Positions 8,252-18,700 of a stretch of DNA of 32,696 bases are shown in pieces; the first letter of the stretch is position 1; each line of letters begins with the position of its first letter. A program made the position numbers and the translations under genes. The notes beneath the pieces were generated by a model. The model did not search any database. It saw only the letters and a program-made list of their open reading frames with translations, and was not told the origin of the DNA. Source of the stretch: JADHUC01 sp964617665 (GTDB lineage Bacteria; Planctomycetota; Planctomycetia; Pirellulales; Pirellulaceae); contig CAZUAH010000099.1 in NCBI GenBank assembly GCA_964617665.1, positions 1 to 32,696 on the forward strand, in the 5' to 3' direction.

Positions 8252-9535
8252 TCACTTATCGCGATCCAACCGTACGTCCAGACAGGCCAACTGACCATTG
8301 TTCGTTCTCGCGTAAATGCGCCCGTTAGCCAAAACGGGCATGATCCAGCATCTCCTGTTATGGACTTTCGCGCGGGCCAGTTCGTGATAGCCGCTGGGCG
8401 TCGCATCGGCGATCACCACATCGCCCTTTTCGTCAAGAATGACCAGCTTTCCGTCGGCAATCATGAGCGTACCGTAAGGTGCAAAACTCGGCTCGGCCCA
8501 GACAATGGCCCCGTCCTGAAGATCGAAGCACATCAACTGTCCGCGTGATCTTTCGCTGACACAGTAGACGTGGCCTTTGTACACCACGGCGCTGTTCATC
8601 TTGGTTTCCAGATCCTGATTCAGCCAAATCTGGTTCGGTTGGCCCTCACCGAGTTGGAACAAAGCCCCGCGAGCGCTGCGCCCGCCGTAGCCCGTCGAGA
8701 TAAGTAACTTGTCGCCAATCACGGTCGGGCACGATGCGTTGCAGTCGTAGTAAGTTCTCCAGTCTATGCGCCAAAGCTCGCGGCCTGTGGAAAGCTGGTG
8801 GGCGACCATCGCCCTGGCTTTGAACACCAGCACGCCCCGCTGGCCGGTGTGCTCGAAGGGGATCGGTGTCGAGTAGCCGGCCAAATCGACACCAACGCCC
8901 CAGATCTTGCGGCCGGAGGTCCTATCAAGGGCCAACGTGGAATTGCCATCGGCTCCGGTATCAAGAACGACCATTTCTCCGACAACCAACGGCGAACCAG
9001 CGTACTTCCAACTCGAATAGCGTCCGCCGAAGTCATCAACCAAATGCTTTCGCCACACGACGCTGCCGTTTTTGATGTCCAAGCAATGAAGGTGGCCGAG
9101 GTAGCCGAGCGTGTAGACCAGCGAACCGTCAACAGTCGGAGTCGATGCCGCACCGCCTTCGAATTGCCTGGCATCGAACTTCGAAGGATAGTCGAACCGC
9201 CAGAGAACCCGTCCGGTGTCGGCGTCCAGGCACCAGACGACATCCTCGTCCGTATCTTTGCGGCTGCCCATCGTGATGACGCGACTGCCAGCCACGACGA
9301 CACTCGAAGCACCGATCCCAACATCGGCTCTCCAGGCGATCTTCGGCCCTGACGCAGGCCATTCCGCTGTCCATCCGGATTCGGACGAAATGCCATTGAG
9401 GTTTGGCCCGCGAAAGAAGGGCCAATCGTCGGCTGCGGCAGACGCGACTATGGTCAGCAGCATGACGCATGCTCGCGACACGATACCGAAGAGAGATCGG
9501 GGGTAGTGCGAGATTCGGGACGGAGTACGAAACAT
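8252..9535 (-). CDS. Exported PQQ-like beta-propeller protein
   Basis: The 427-residue protein has an N-terminal export signal ending near ASAAADDWP, then the DDWPFFRGPNLNGIS opening typical of planctomycete outer-membrane-assembly/PQQ-like propellers. Repeated blades are visible: VVWCLDADTGRVLWRFD, LHCLDIKNGSVVWRKHL, TLALDRTSGRKIWGV, HQLSTGRELWRIDW, LMCFDLQDGAIVWAE and the closing QLACLDV. No PQQ-dehydrogenase catalytic residues or cytochrome motif are seen, so it is probably a scaffold or binding protein. A GAGGAGG Shine-Dalgarno about 10 bases upstream supports the ATG at 9535. Confidence 0.85.
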   Translation of the reverse strand: MFRTPSRISHYPRSLFGIVSRACVMLLTIVASAAADDWPFFRGPNLNGISSESGWTAEWPASGPKIAWRADVGIGASSVVVAGSRVITMGSRKDTDEDVVWCLDADTGRVLWRFDYPSKFDARQFEGGAASTPTVDGSLVYTLGYLGHLHCLDIKNGSVVWRKHLVDDFGGRYSSWKYAGSPLVVGEMVVLDTGADGNSTLALDRTSGRKIWGVGVDLAGYSTPIPFEHTGQRGVLVFKARAMVAHQLSTGRELWRIDWRTYYDCNASCPTVIGDKLLISTGYGGRSARGALFQLGEGQPNQIWLNQDLETKMNSAVVYKGHVYCVSERSRGQLMCFDLQDGAIVWAEPSFAPYGTLMIADGKLVILDEKGDVVIADATPSGYHELARAKVHNRRCWIMPVLANGRIYARTNNGQLACLDVRLDRDK

Positions 9536-9697
9536 GCGGCAAAACCTCCTCGACTTATACGTTCTTGATGACCAAGTGAGTCCATTATCTTAGTTAACGC
9601 GACTCTGCGAAAGCCGTTCGCAGTCATCCACCCTGATTTCGGTCTCGACCGTAGATGGTATCCTGATTGCGACTCGGAATGATCGCTTTGCCGAAAT

Positions 9698-9885
9698 GCA
9701 AACGAAGACGTGGTCCACTACGCCGAAGAGACGCAATATGACGAAGCGACTTACTTCCATTCCTCGACGGCGACCCAGTGCCGGGAGTCGTCAAACAGTT
9801 GAGAGTCCAGTACCGGATGAACGGCAAGGAAGGCGAAATGGCGTTTCAGAAGAATGCCACGATTCTGTTGCCGATGCCGAAATAG
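9698..9885 (+). pseudogene. Decayed C-terminal domain fragment (left copy)
   Basis: From 9769 to the stop at 9883-9885 the frame reads GDPVPGVVKQLRVQYRMNGK and ends LLPMPK. It is collinear with 14801-14917 on the other side of the 1528-residue gene; I count about 97 identical bases of 117, with most changes at third codon positions. Upstream the matching frame meets a stop at 9739-9741, while a different frame (ANEDVVHYAEETQYDEA from 9698) looks like the lost N-terminal part, so a frameshift lies near 9760. No start codon or Shine-Dalgarno serves it. The sequence resembles a small beta-rich domain with a conserved GDPxPGVVKxLxVxY core seen in planctomycete proteins (DUF3395-like, from memory). 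In 9536-9697 I see nothing else. Confidence 0.6.
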
Positions 9886-9931
9886 CGGCATATGGGCCCA
9901 ATTGCCAACGTTTGATTGAGGAGCCACGACG

Positions 9932-12900
9932 ATGGGACCTTTGAAGATACTGACGGTTCTTTTCCTAGGCACCGCGACTGCGTTTGGATCGGAGGGCACA
10001 GAGAGTGTCGGCCGGGCTCCGCCGACTTGCGCCTTGATTGTCGTTGACGAGTCGCCGACCGCAGCGCTACTTGAGGCAGAATTGCTGGTTGAGAGCGAGG
10101 CAACTTGGCTTGAGCGCAACGAGATCGGCAGAATTCTGGCGGAGCAAGAACTGCAGGCCACCTTCGGAGCTGCGGACGGAAGGAACCGAATTACGTTGGG
10201 CGAAGTGTTGAAGGCCGATGTACTGGTCATGTTGCGCAATGGCAAACGGGAAAAGGAGCCTTATGCCGAGTTGGTCGTAGCCGAGACAACCGGCGGGCTA
10301 CGTCTGCTGGCTCGAAGCGTGCCCCTGTCGGGTGACGACGAAAACGACGCGGCGAGCCTCGCAAAACTGGTCCATGAAGCGTTAGTGAAACATGGTCAAG
10401 GGATCCGCGAAGTCTACGCTGTGCCACCGTTCCTCAGCCAAGACCTGAGCCACCAATACGACTACCTTCAGACGGCCTACGCGAGACTCGTGGAACAGTC
10501 CTTGATGCGTCAGCCGGGCGCCATGGTTGTCGAGTTGGCTGAAGCAGAAGCGGTCTCGCGCGAGTTCATGCTGGCAGCCCCAGATGAGAAACCTGTCCGC
10601 CAGCTTCCGCTGTACTTGATCGGCGAGTATCGACACGATGGCCTTGGCGACGAATTGCGCGTCTCGGTTACACTGCGCGCCAAGCGAGGCGCCAGCAAGA
10701 TCGGTGAAACCAAGAAGACCTTGCTGCCTGATGAAGCACCGAACACGCTGCTTGACATAGCATCTGGTCTCGTCTCGGATAGCAGTCAGGCTTGGGGTGC
10801 GGTCGATGCCGATGCGGAAGCACAGCAGCTCGCTGATCGTGCCCGCAGTTTTCTCAACCTGGGATTCTGGGACCAGGCGGCATCGCTATTTGAATCGAGT
10901 CTGCTGCTTAAGCCGGATCAACCTGAGGTCCGAAGTAGCTTGGTCGAAGTCGCGATGCAGACTTCACGCCGACTTACGCGAATCCGCAGCAAGAAAAGCA
11001 AAGACTATGTCGCCCTGATTGCCTGCTGGCAGCGCATGTTCGAGCATCTCGAGCGTTTGACAATGAAGGGAGATTTCGACTGCAGTCGTCTTGTTCGGAT
11101 GGTCTTTTCTGACTCTTCCTCACGCGATATTCAGCAGATACGCGACATCGCGAATGTCCCGGCGACGCTGATGCGGACGGCTGAACAGAATCGTAGACGC
11201 GAGATTCAATTGGCGTGTCGACTCTCGCACGTCTACGCGGAATGCGAGGATTGGCTGACGTGCCGGCAGTGTCTCGCTTACGCCAAGAGATACGTGGCGC
11301 CGAAGGAGTATTACGACCACCTTTTCGAGTGGATCATGCGCCATCAGGATCGCTTGGATACACAATCCAGGGTCATACTGTTGCGTTCTACGGCTTCCAT
11401 CGAATACAGGCGATTCTGCCAGCGGCTGTTGGAGACTCCGAAGCTTGATTCAGCTATTGCCAAGGGAGCGCGGAATGTACTGGCCGAGGCCAATCTCAAT
11501 GCGCCACTGACACCGACGAATTCGGATCAATCTGTCGCAAGACCGGGCAACGAGAACACGGAGCGGGAGTTGACCTTCCGTCCGATCGATCTGCATTACA
11601 CCTACAAGGGCACCAGAAGACGTGTCAACACGGCATCCGGTTGCCTGGCACTGGGCAACGGCGACGACGTCTTCTGGGGCGTGCCGCTTCCCTATCTGTT
11701 GAAAGTCACCAAGACGGGACAAGATGCGGAATTCTTGTGGGCGCCTGAAAGGACCAGTGGGCCAATGCCGCCTCCCAGCTATGATGGCACACATCTATGG
11801 TTCGTCCACGGGGAGCAGGTACACGTGGTAGACCCAACGACGGGACAGTCCTGGTCGATTGCCAACGAACAGGGGCTGCCCGAGGGTGCAAGTGTCATCG
11901 TGCCCTTGGGTAACCGTTCGGCAATCGCCGCTGGCGGTCGCGACCGCGCATGGTTGGCGCGACTCACGGTCTCGCTTGAAGGAAACCACCGAGTTCACGT
12001 GTTCCATGAGGCCAAGGAGACTGGTGCTGCGGCAGTGATGCACGATTCGTCTACCAATCAACAGTCGCCGGAGTACGAAAACGCCTGGCGGAATCCGCGA
12101 ATGGCCTGCAAGGCCAAATTCGGCGTGTTGCGGGAGTCGGAGAATGGGGACGAATCGGTACGGCGCGTCTTTATCGGGCGATATCACTCGCACAATACGC
12201 CCGTGCGACTTCATCCTTGGATAATCGATCCCGACAGTTTGGACGTCGAGGTCATGCAGGACGAGTGGCCGGCACGACCTGAAGAAATTTGGCACGACCG
12301 CGACCGCTATTCCCTGCAACTCGATCCTGAGAACAAAGAGATGTGCCGGATCGTCCGGGAAGGCATCGCAGGCGTCGAGGCGGCGGACGTTTGCACCGGC
12401 ATCGCGGAGGGACGACTGGAATTCCTCGACGCCAGCTTCCACGTGATCGGGAAGAGTTGGTTGAGAGTAGACCCAGCGGACGGACGCCACCAAAGTCTCG
12501 GCCGAGTTCCCTGGGTTTTCAACAAGCGGATGGGACCCGCCGGGACTTTCCGTCGCCCGCAGATAGGTGACTGGGAACTATTGGCCGTTGGCCGAAGCAA
12601 TCACTTTGGCTTCTTCGTCTCCTGCCGACAATACAGAGGTAGCACGGTGCTGGCCGAAGTGGCGTTTGACGGTACAGGCGTGTCTCTGCAAGACATTCTT
12701 CATGGCAAGGGAAAGCCACGACCGACGGCCGTGGTCGCTCCAGCGTCGCCTGTGCCGCGACGCAGAACGACGCGTTCGGAGAACCTCTGGAAGAGTAACG
12801 TCCGGCGTTGGTACTTGGATCTCGCCTATTCACCGGACGGACGTCTGATTGTCACCACCAGCCGACACCTTTTCGGTTCGCCCTTTACCGTCCAGGCCTG

Positions 12901-14518
12901 GGACGGTCGCGATGGCAGTCTCGTCGCCGATCTCCTGAAGGAGGGGAACGACGTGACCGAGACGACGTTCAGCCCATCCGGCAAGTACTTCGCGACGGGC
13001 GACAAGAAGGGGCAACTGATCATCTGGAAAGCCGACACGCTGGAGCCTGTGCGAAGGTGGCAGGCCCATGAAAGAGAGACTGAACACCTCGCATTTTCCT
13101 GGAACGACGATTGGCTGGCGTCAGCCGCCGGTGATCGTCGAGTGCAAGTCTGGAGCGTCCCGACCGTCGAAAAGAAGTTCGAAAACGAGAATCGAATTGG
13201 CTTCCTTGACTGGGTGGGCTTCACGCCCGATGACCAGCGACTGATCACCAGCAAGCCTGGGGCCTATTGGGATTTAGCGAGCGGCAAACCTGTGGGCAAT
13301 GTGGACACAATCCACGCGCCGCTGGGGTTTACACGGGATCGCCGACTGCTGGCAACTGCCAAAGAAGTGGAGCAAGGTTTGATCCTGTGGGATTGCCGCG
13401 ACGACAGTTGCCGACGACTCTGGCCTAGGACACCAGGCCGCGTGGTCGCGGCCGCAGCGGACGGGACGCGCGTCGCGACACTTGCCAAGCAGGTGGATGC
13501 CAACGGAAGATTCACGGCATTCGGCAGCCTGACCGTCTGGGACACAGAAAGCCAAAGGCCAATCGCTCGCACGAACACCGCACCACGATCGCAAGATTGG
13601 ACGTTCTCGCCGGATGGGAGCGAATTGTTGGCCGTGCGCGGATACTGTACGCCGTGGCGGTGGCGTTACGAACAACCAGTAGATCACCCTACCCCGCGGA
13701 CCTGGTCGGACCACACCGGCCAACGAACTTCTGAGGCAATCTACTTGGGAGTTACCGATCGTGGTGTCCGGGTACGAAAGCTTGATGGCAGGGAGGTTGT
13801 CGTGCCGCTGGACGGGCTTTCGCGCGCCGATCAGTTGTTCGTCCACTATCAGACGCATGCGGCTTCGTTGCCCGATGCCAAGCCCGATGAGCTTATCGAG
13901 GACTTCGGACAGTGGATCGATCCAACGGGAGATTGCACGTTCGCCCGAGAGTCCTACAAGCTGAAGGTGACCGTGCCCGCGGGGGACTACGACCTTAATG
14001 TGGATAAGGGCAACATGCGTGCCCCACGCGTACTTCATGAGGTCGAGGGGGATTTCGTGCTCGACATCATGTTGGCCGGCGAATTCGCCGTGTCTGACGA
14101 CTTGAAGAACGAGGCCACGGCATATCGCGGAGCCGGACTACTGGTCATGTTGGACGACGATAACTACTTGCGTCTCGAGTACGGGGTGATCGTACCACAA
14201 GGCGATCGTCCCCCTGCGTTCATTTTCAGCTATCGTGTGTTTCAGGGTGGCCGGTTGACTCCAAGCATGGCCATGACCATGTTCCTCGATAAGGCAATGC
14301 GCGGAACGCATCTGGCAATCGAACGCCACGGCGACGAGTTCGCTTTGGTGGTGAACGCCGGCAAATTCGGCCTACATCCGTTTGCACCTTTGCATTTACC
14401 GTTCCCGAAGAAGGTGCTCGTCGGGTTTGCAGCCGTGAACACGTCTTCAACCCCATTTCATCCCGAATTCGGCAACCTGCGACTCCAACGCCCGCTCACC
14501 CAGATGGAAATGGACTAG
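9932..14518 (+). CDS. 1528-residue exported chimera: CsgG-like, TPR-like, WD40, SHD1, DUF1349-like
   Basis: A signal peptide (residues 1-19) is followed by a CsgG/LpoB-like region (about 30-160) with the typical WLERNEIGRILAEQELQ motif and VLKADVLVML. A partly repeated region follows (about 160-280), then a TPR-like helix pair (about 300-345). A propeller-like central part (about 530-900) leads into degenerate WD40 units (about 955-1240: LAYSPDGRLIVTTS, TTFSPSGKYFATGD, LAFSWNDDWLASAA). An SHD1-type domain starts near 1255 (RTWSDHTGQRTSEAIYLGV ... VVVPLDGLSRADQLFVHY). The C-terminus (about 1340-1525) resembles DUF1349/concanavalin-like lectin folds (RVLHEVEGDFVLDIMLAGEF). The ATG is preceded by GAGGAG with 8-base spacing. 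Probably periplasmic; function unknown. The frame stays open after its TAG into the next fragment. Confidence 0.85.
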   Translation: MGPLKILTVLFLGTATAFGSEGTESVGRAPPTCALIVVDESPTAALLEAELLVESEATWLERNEIGRILAEQELQATFGAADGRNRITLGEVLKADVLVMLRNGKREKEPYAELVVAETTGGLRLLARSVPLSGDDENDAASLAKLVHEALVKHGQGIREVYAVPPFLSQDLSHQYDYLQTAYARLVEQSLMRQPGAMVVELAEAEAVSREFMLAAPDEKPVRQLPLYLIGEYRHDGLGDELRVSVTLRAKRGASKIGETKKTLLPDEAPNTLLDIASGLVSDSSQAWGAVDADAEAQQLADRARSFLNLGFWDQAASLFESSLLLKPDQPEVRSSLVEVAMQTSRRLTRIRSKKSKDYVALIACWQRMFEHLERLTMKGDFDCSRLVRMVFSDSSSRDIQQIRDIANVPATLMRTAEQNRRREIQLACRLSHVYAECEDWLTCRQCLAYAKRYVAPKEYYDHLFEWIMRHQDRLDTQSRVILLRSTASIEYRRFCQRLLETPKLDSAIAKGARNVLAEANLNAPLTPTNSDQSVARPGNENTERELTFRPIDLHYTYKGTRRRVNTASGCLALGNGDDVFWGVPLPYLLKVTKTGQDAEFLWAPERTSGPMPPPSYDGTHLWFVHGEQVHVVDPTTGQSWSIANEQGLPEGASVIVPLGNRSAIAAGGRDRAWLARLTVSLEGNHRVHVFHEAKETGAAAVMHDSSTNQQSPEYENAWRNPRMACKAKFGVLRESENGDESVRRVFIGRYHSHNTPVRLHPWIIDPDSLDVEVMQDEWPARPEEIWHDRDRYSLQLDPENKEMCRIVREGIAGVEAADVCTGIAEGRLEFLDASFHVIGKSWLRVDPADGRHQSLGRVPWVFNKRMGPAGTFRRPQIGDWELLAVGRSNHFGFFVSCRQYRGSTVLAEVAFDGTGVSLQDILHGKGKPRPTAVVAPASPVPRRRTTRSENLWKSNVRRWYLDLAYSPDGRLIVTTSRHLFGSPFTVQAWDGRDGSLVADLLKEGNDVTETTFSPSGKYFATGDKKGQLIIWKADTLEPVRRWQAHERETEHLAFSWNDDWLASAAGDRRVQVWSVPTVEKKFENENRIGFLDWVGFTPDDQRLITSKPGAYWDLASGKPVGNVDTIHAPLGFTRDRRLLATAKEVEQGLILWDCRDDSCRRLWPRTPGRVVAAAADGTRVATLAKQVDANGRFTAFGSLTVWDTESQRPIARTNTAPRSQDWTFSPDGSELLAVRGYCTPWRWRYEQPVDHPTPRTWSDHTGQRTSEAIYLGVTDRGVRVRKLDGREVVVPLDGLSRADQLFVHYQTHAASLPDAKPDELIEDFGQWIDPTGDCTFARESYKLKVTVPAGDYDLNVDKGNMRAPRVLHEVEGDFVLDIMLAGEFAVSDDLKNEATAYRGAGLLVMLDDDNYLRLEYGVIVPQGDRPPAFIFSYRVFQGGRLTPSMAMTMFLDKAMRGTHLAIERHGDEFALVVNAGKFGLHPFAPLHLPFPKKVLVGFAAVNTSSTPFHPEFGNLRLQRPLTQMEMD

Positions 14519-14917
14519 CCATGGCACTGTCGTCGGCACACGGGAAAGGAAGAACATGCACAGGCGCGACTGTCCAATGCAGCCGCCGCATCGCTGGCCA
14601 TCGCCCAGAAGATCAGCGGCTCGGTTGACGTCCAGAAGCTGCTGACCCAGATCGGTCAAGATCCGGTGAAGATCGAGATCATCAAGGCCGAATACGGCAC
14701 GGGCACGAAATGGAAGGACGTATCCGCGATTCTCTGCCGACACGTCCGCGACTTCCCGCTGATCGCCCTACCGTCGTCAAGCTACGACTCCGCCTTCGGC
14801 GGCGACCCTGTACCAGGAGTCGTCAAACAGTTGAAGGTCCAGTACCGAATGAACGGCAAGGAAGGCGAAGCGTCGTTCCAAGAGAACGCCACGATCATGC
14901 TCCCAATGCCAAAGTAG
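14519..14917 (+). pseudogene. 5'-truncated C-terminal domain fragment (right copy)
   Basis: Directly after the TAG of the 1528-residue gene the same frame stays open for 132 codons. It reads LSNAAAASLAIAQKISGSV, then VKIEIIKAEYGTGTKWKDV, then GDPVPGVVKQLKVQYRMNGK and stops at 14915-14917. No ATG exists in this frame; the only plausible start is the GTG at 14666, without a Shine-Dalgarno. An ATG at 14521 lies in another frame that closes early, so a frameshift near 14535 could also explain it. The IIKAEYG...DPVPGVVKxLxVxY pattern fits the DUF3395-like domain (from memory). It may be a remnant, or an expressed 83-residue protein from the GTG. The following 14918-15107 shows no other feature. 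Confidence 0.55.
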
Positions 14918-15107
14918 CCGTTCTTGGGCAGGACCGGATGTTGGTTGCAGCGATGCAGGTCGGACTTCCGAGGCCGAGCACGTCGTATTTTGGAGATACC
15001 AGAATGTAACCTACTACCTAAAGCGGATCGCCTTACTGGCAACTCTTCGCTCGATTGGTTATGCTCCTCATATCCAAGAGGGGGATTAGGGCGAGGGTCT
15101 TGCGCCA

Positions 15108-15677
15108 ATGACCGAAGTTACCCAGATTCTGTCCGCGATCGAAGAAGGCGACGGTCGGGCTGCCGAGCGGCTTCTGCCGCTCGTGTATGAGGAACTGCGT
15201 AAGCTCGCGGCAGCCAAAATGGCCCAAGAAAAGCCGGGCCAGACTCTCCAGGCCACAGCCCTCGTTCATGAGGCATATGTCCGATTGGTTGACGGACAGA
15301 ATGCCCAATCCTGGAACAGCCGAGGCCATTTCTTCGGAGCGGCCGCCGAGGCGATGCGGAGGATTCTGGTCGAGAACGCTAGGCGGAAAAATGGGCCAGA
15401 AGCAGGCGGAGGGCGTTGCCGAGTTGAATTGTCCCACGTGGCACCAGAGGTCCGGGGGCCTGATTTGGAGCTGATCGCTCTGAGTGAAGCGATCGACAAG
15501 CTGAATACCGTGGATCCCCGGGCTGCGGAACTCATCAAATTGCGGTTTTTTGCCGGGTTGACCAGACAACAGGCGGCGGACGTTCTCGACGTGTCAGTTG
15601 CAACTGCGGACAACGACTGGGCTTACGCCAAGGCGTGGCTCAAAGTGGAGCTTGCAGGAGCATCCGGTCAAGAATGA
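15108..15677 (+). CDS. ECF sigma factor, planctomycete/STK-associated type
   Basis: The 189-residue protein has the sigma-2 region LVYEELRKLAAAKMAQEKPG followed by TLQATALVHEAYVRLV, typical of the large planctomycete ECF set (TIGR02999-like). The ARRKNG linker and the sigma-4 helix-turn-helix DPRAAELIKLRFFAGLTRQQ...VSVATADNDWAYAKAWL follow. It would direct RNA polymerase to a small regulon. No anti-sigma factor gene is adjacent; instead a Ser/Thr kinase-WD40 gene starts 97 bp downstream. That arrangement is known for ECF groups thought to be controlled by Ser/Thr kinases. A purine-rich AGGGCGAGGG lies about 10 bases before the ATG. Confidence 0.9.
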   Translation: MTEVTQILSAIEEGDGRAAERLLPLVYEELRKLAAAKMAQEKPGQTLQATALVHEAYVRLVDGQNAQSWNSRGHFFGAAAEAMRRILVENARRKNGPEAGGGRCRVELSHVAPEVRGPDLELIALSEAIDKLNTVDPRAAELIKLRFFAGLTRQQAADVLDVSVATADNDWAYAKAWLKVELAGASGQE

Positions 15678-15774
15678 AAACTCGCGTGTTCTGGAAAATT
15701 CGTTAGGGCCTCTGCCGGCAATTCTCGCACTGATTCATGTGGGAACTGTCAATGTATGGGAGCATTCAGCAACC

Positions 15775-18700
15775 ATGACCAGCGGAGTACTTGACGAAAA
15801 GACGATCTTCAATGCCGCCCGGAAGATAGACTCGTCCGAAGATCGTGCGGAATACCTGCATCAGGCCTGCGAGGGTGATCGCGATCTAGTCGACCGAGTT
15901 CGCACGCTGCTTCGGGCATACGAGGAGCAGGCGGATATCCTCGAATCGCCCATCGTGCCCCCTGCTCTCGATCAGCTCACGGAACAGATCGGATCGACGA
16001 TCGGACCCTATGAGTTGATCGAGGAAATTGGCGAAGGGGGAATGGGCTCGGTTTACATGGCTGTTCAAAAGGAGCCCGTACGACGAACGGTGGCACTGAA
16101 GGTCATCAAGCCGGGGATGGATACCAAGCAGGTCGTCGCTCGATTCAAAGGCGAGCGGCAGGCTCTGGCGATGATGGATCACCCCAACATCGCCCGGGTT
16201 TTCGACAGTGGTGCCACGGAATCAGGCCATCCCTATTTCGCCATGGAAATGGTCGACGGCACCCCAATCACCGACTACAGCGACCGCAATCAACTCACGA
16301 TCCGAGAACGCCTTGGGCTATTCGGCGACGTCTGCCGTGCCGTCCAGCATGCCCACCAAAAGGGAATCATCCACCGAGATCTCAAACCCTCCAACATCTT
16401 GGTAACGCGACTCGATGGAAAGGCGATTCCCAAGATCATTGACTTTGGCATTGCCAAGGCGACCAGCGGGCGTCTGACGGAGGAGTCGTTCGTGACCGCT
16501 GTTTCTCAGGTGGTCGGTACACCCATGTACATGAGCCCCGAGCAAGCGGCTCTGGGTGGGATGGATGTGGATACCCGTAGCGATGTCTATTCCTTGGGCG
16601 TGTTGCTGTACAAACTACTGACGGGGATGCCCCCGTTTGACCTGGATCGCATGAGGGACGTCTCTCCCGATGAGTTCCGTCGCATCATCCGAGAGGAAGA
16701 TCCGCCCAAGCCCAGCACTCGTTTGAGCACTCTGGATGCGGTATCGGAAACGGTGGCTGACGAGCATCCCGCCAATCGACGCGAGCTGGCCCAGCAGGTC
16801 CGCGGCGAGTTGGACTGGATCGTGATGAAAGCTCTGGAGAAAGATCGAACCAGGCGATACGAGTCGGTCGGCGATCTGGCAAAAGACGTTCAACGATATC
16901 TTGACGACGAGCCGGTCGAGGCGTGCCCTCCGTCGAGATTGTATCGGTTGCGAAAGATGGCACGGCGCCACAAGACGGTTCTGGCCTTCGCGGCCACGGT
17001 GGTCCTGCTGCTTGTTACTGGGTTGCTCGGAGCGACATGGCTGGCGATGGTGGCAACCGATGCGAAGAATCTCGCCGACCAGCGGCTGGACGAAGTTCTG
17101 CAGCAGCGAGAGATCGCCGAGCAACGCAGTGAGGAGCTCCGTCAGGATCTTTACGTAGTAGATTTGGGCATCGCTCACGAACTCTGGATGAATGGAGATC
17201 GGCAGCGGGCCCTAGAGGGACTCGACGAACTTCGCCCGCGCAAGGGCGAAACCGATATTCGTGGATTCGAATGGTACTACCTCTGGCAGCTTTGCCATTC
17301 TGGACGCCAGATGTTGCCCGCGCACAAGGGCGACGTATACGGCATCACCTTTTCGCCTGACGGGACCATGCTGGCCACCGCCAGCGAAGACGAGAAGGTC
17401 CACATGTGGGATGTTGCAACAGGTCAATTGTTGACCAGCCTCAGCGAAGACGCCGGCGAGTTGAATTGCGTCGCGTTTTCGCCGGACGGTGGCTTGCTGG
17501 CCATCGGCGCCGACAACGGATCCGTCCTGATCCGCGAGACAGATTCCTGGCAATTGCAGGCTACACTTGCCGGCCACAATGACAACGTTTTTGGTGTGGC
17601 CTTCACTCCCGATGGTCAACTGCTGGCAAGTTGTTCGTTTGACGACAAGATCAAACTTTGGAGCACGAGGGATTTCACCGAGAAGGCCATTTTGGAAGGC
17701 CACTCACACGACGTGGAATTCCTGGCCTTCTCTCCCGATGGCAAGACCCTGGCTACTGCAAGCAGCGACACGACGGTCAAGCTGTGGGATACCGCGACCG
17801 GCAAGGAGCGAATGACGCTTCGCGGCCACACGCGCCAAGTCTACGGCGTTGCCTACTCGCACAACGGCCGCTGGCTAGCCACGTGCGGCCAGGATTACAC
17901 CGTGAGGATCTGGGACGCGGCCTCGGGCGAGTTGCTTCACACGCTCACGGATCACACGGAGTGGGTTCGAGATGTTGCCTTTTCACCCGACGATGGCACA
18001 CTGGCCTCGTGCAGCAACGACTCGCTGGTCTACTTCTGGGATCCGTCCACCGGAGAACGGATCGGGGCGATCCGCGGCAACAGCGAGCGTCTGCGAGGCC
18101 TCGCCTATTCACCGGACGGCAAGACGCTGGCCACCGCCGGATCTCACGGAGTGGTGAGGCTATGGGATACGATCAGCCGGCAGGGACAGAAAACAATCGT
18201 ACAACACCCATTTCACTTGACCTATTGCTTTGCACCAGACGGAAGCGTACTGACTAGTCTCTCTAATGGCAAAGATGCGAAGCTTCAGAGATGGGACGCC
18301 TCGACTGGACATGAGTTGGGAACCGTCCAGGTCCTTCCCTGTGGCCACGTCTGGGAGATTGTTGTCGCGCCGGACAACCAGACGCTCGCCGCCGGGGCAT
18401 ACGGGCTTGCGCTCCTTTGGAATATCGCCACGGGCGAGGTGCTTGCCCGTCTCGACAGTAACGCCGAGCACGTCTATTCGGTGGCCTTTGCCCTGAATGG
18501 TCGCGCTCTGGTCGCGGCAAGCGGCGATACAGCAAGCATCTGGGATACGAAGACCCACAAACGCCTGATGACACTGCCGACTGCCCACGCGTGCTTTGCC
18601 GTATCTCCCGACGGAGAATCGGTGGCCCTTTCCGGAGAATCTGGGTCTGTGGAACTGCGGGACGCGGCAACCGGCGAGCTTCGCAGGACGTTCCGTGGAC

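Noticed and set aside
15598..15774. Upstream extension of the kinase gene into the sigma-factor gene
   Set aside because: The extension lies partly inside the sigma gene in another frame and shows no kinase-like or leader sequence; the ATG at 15775 fits the usual leader length of these kinases.
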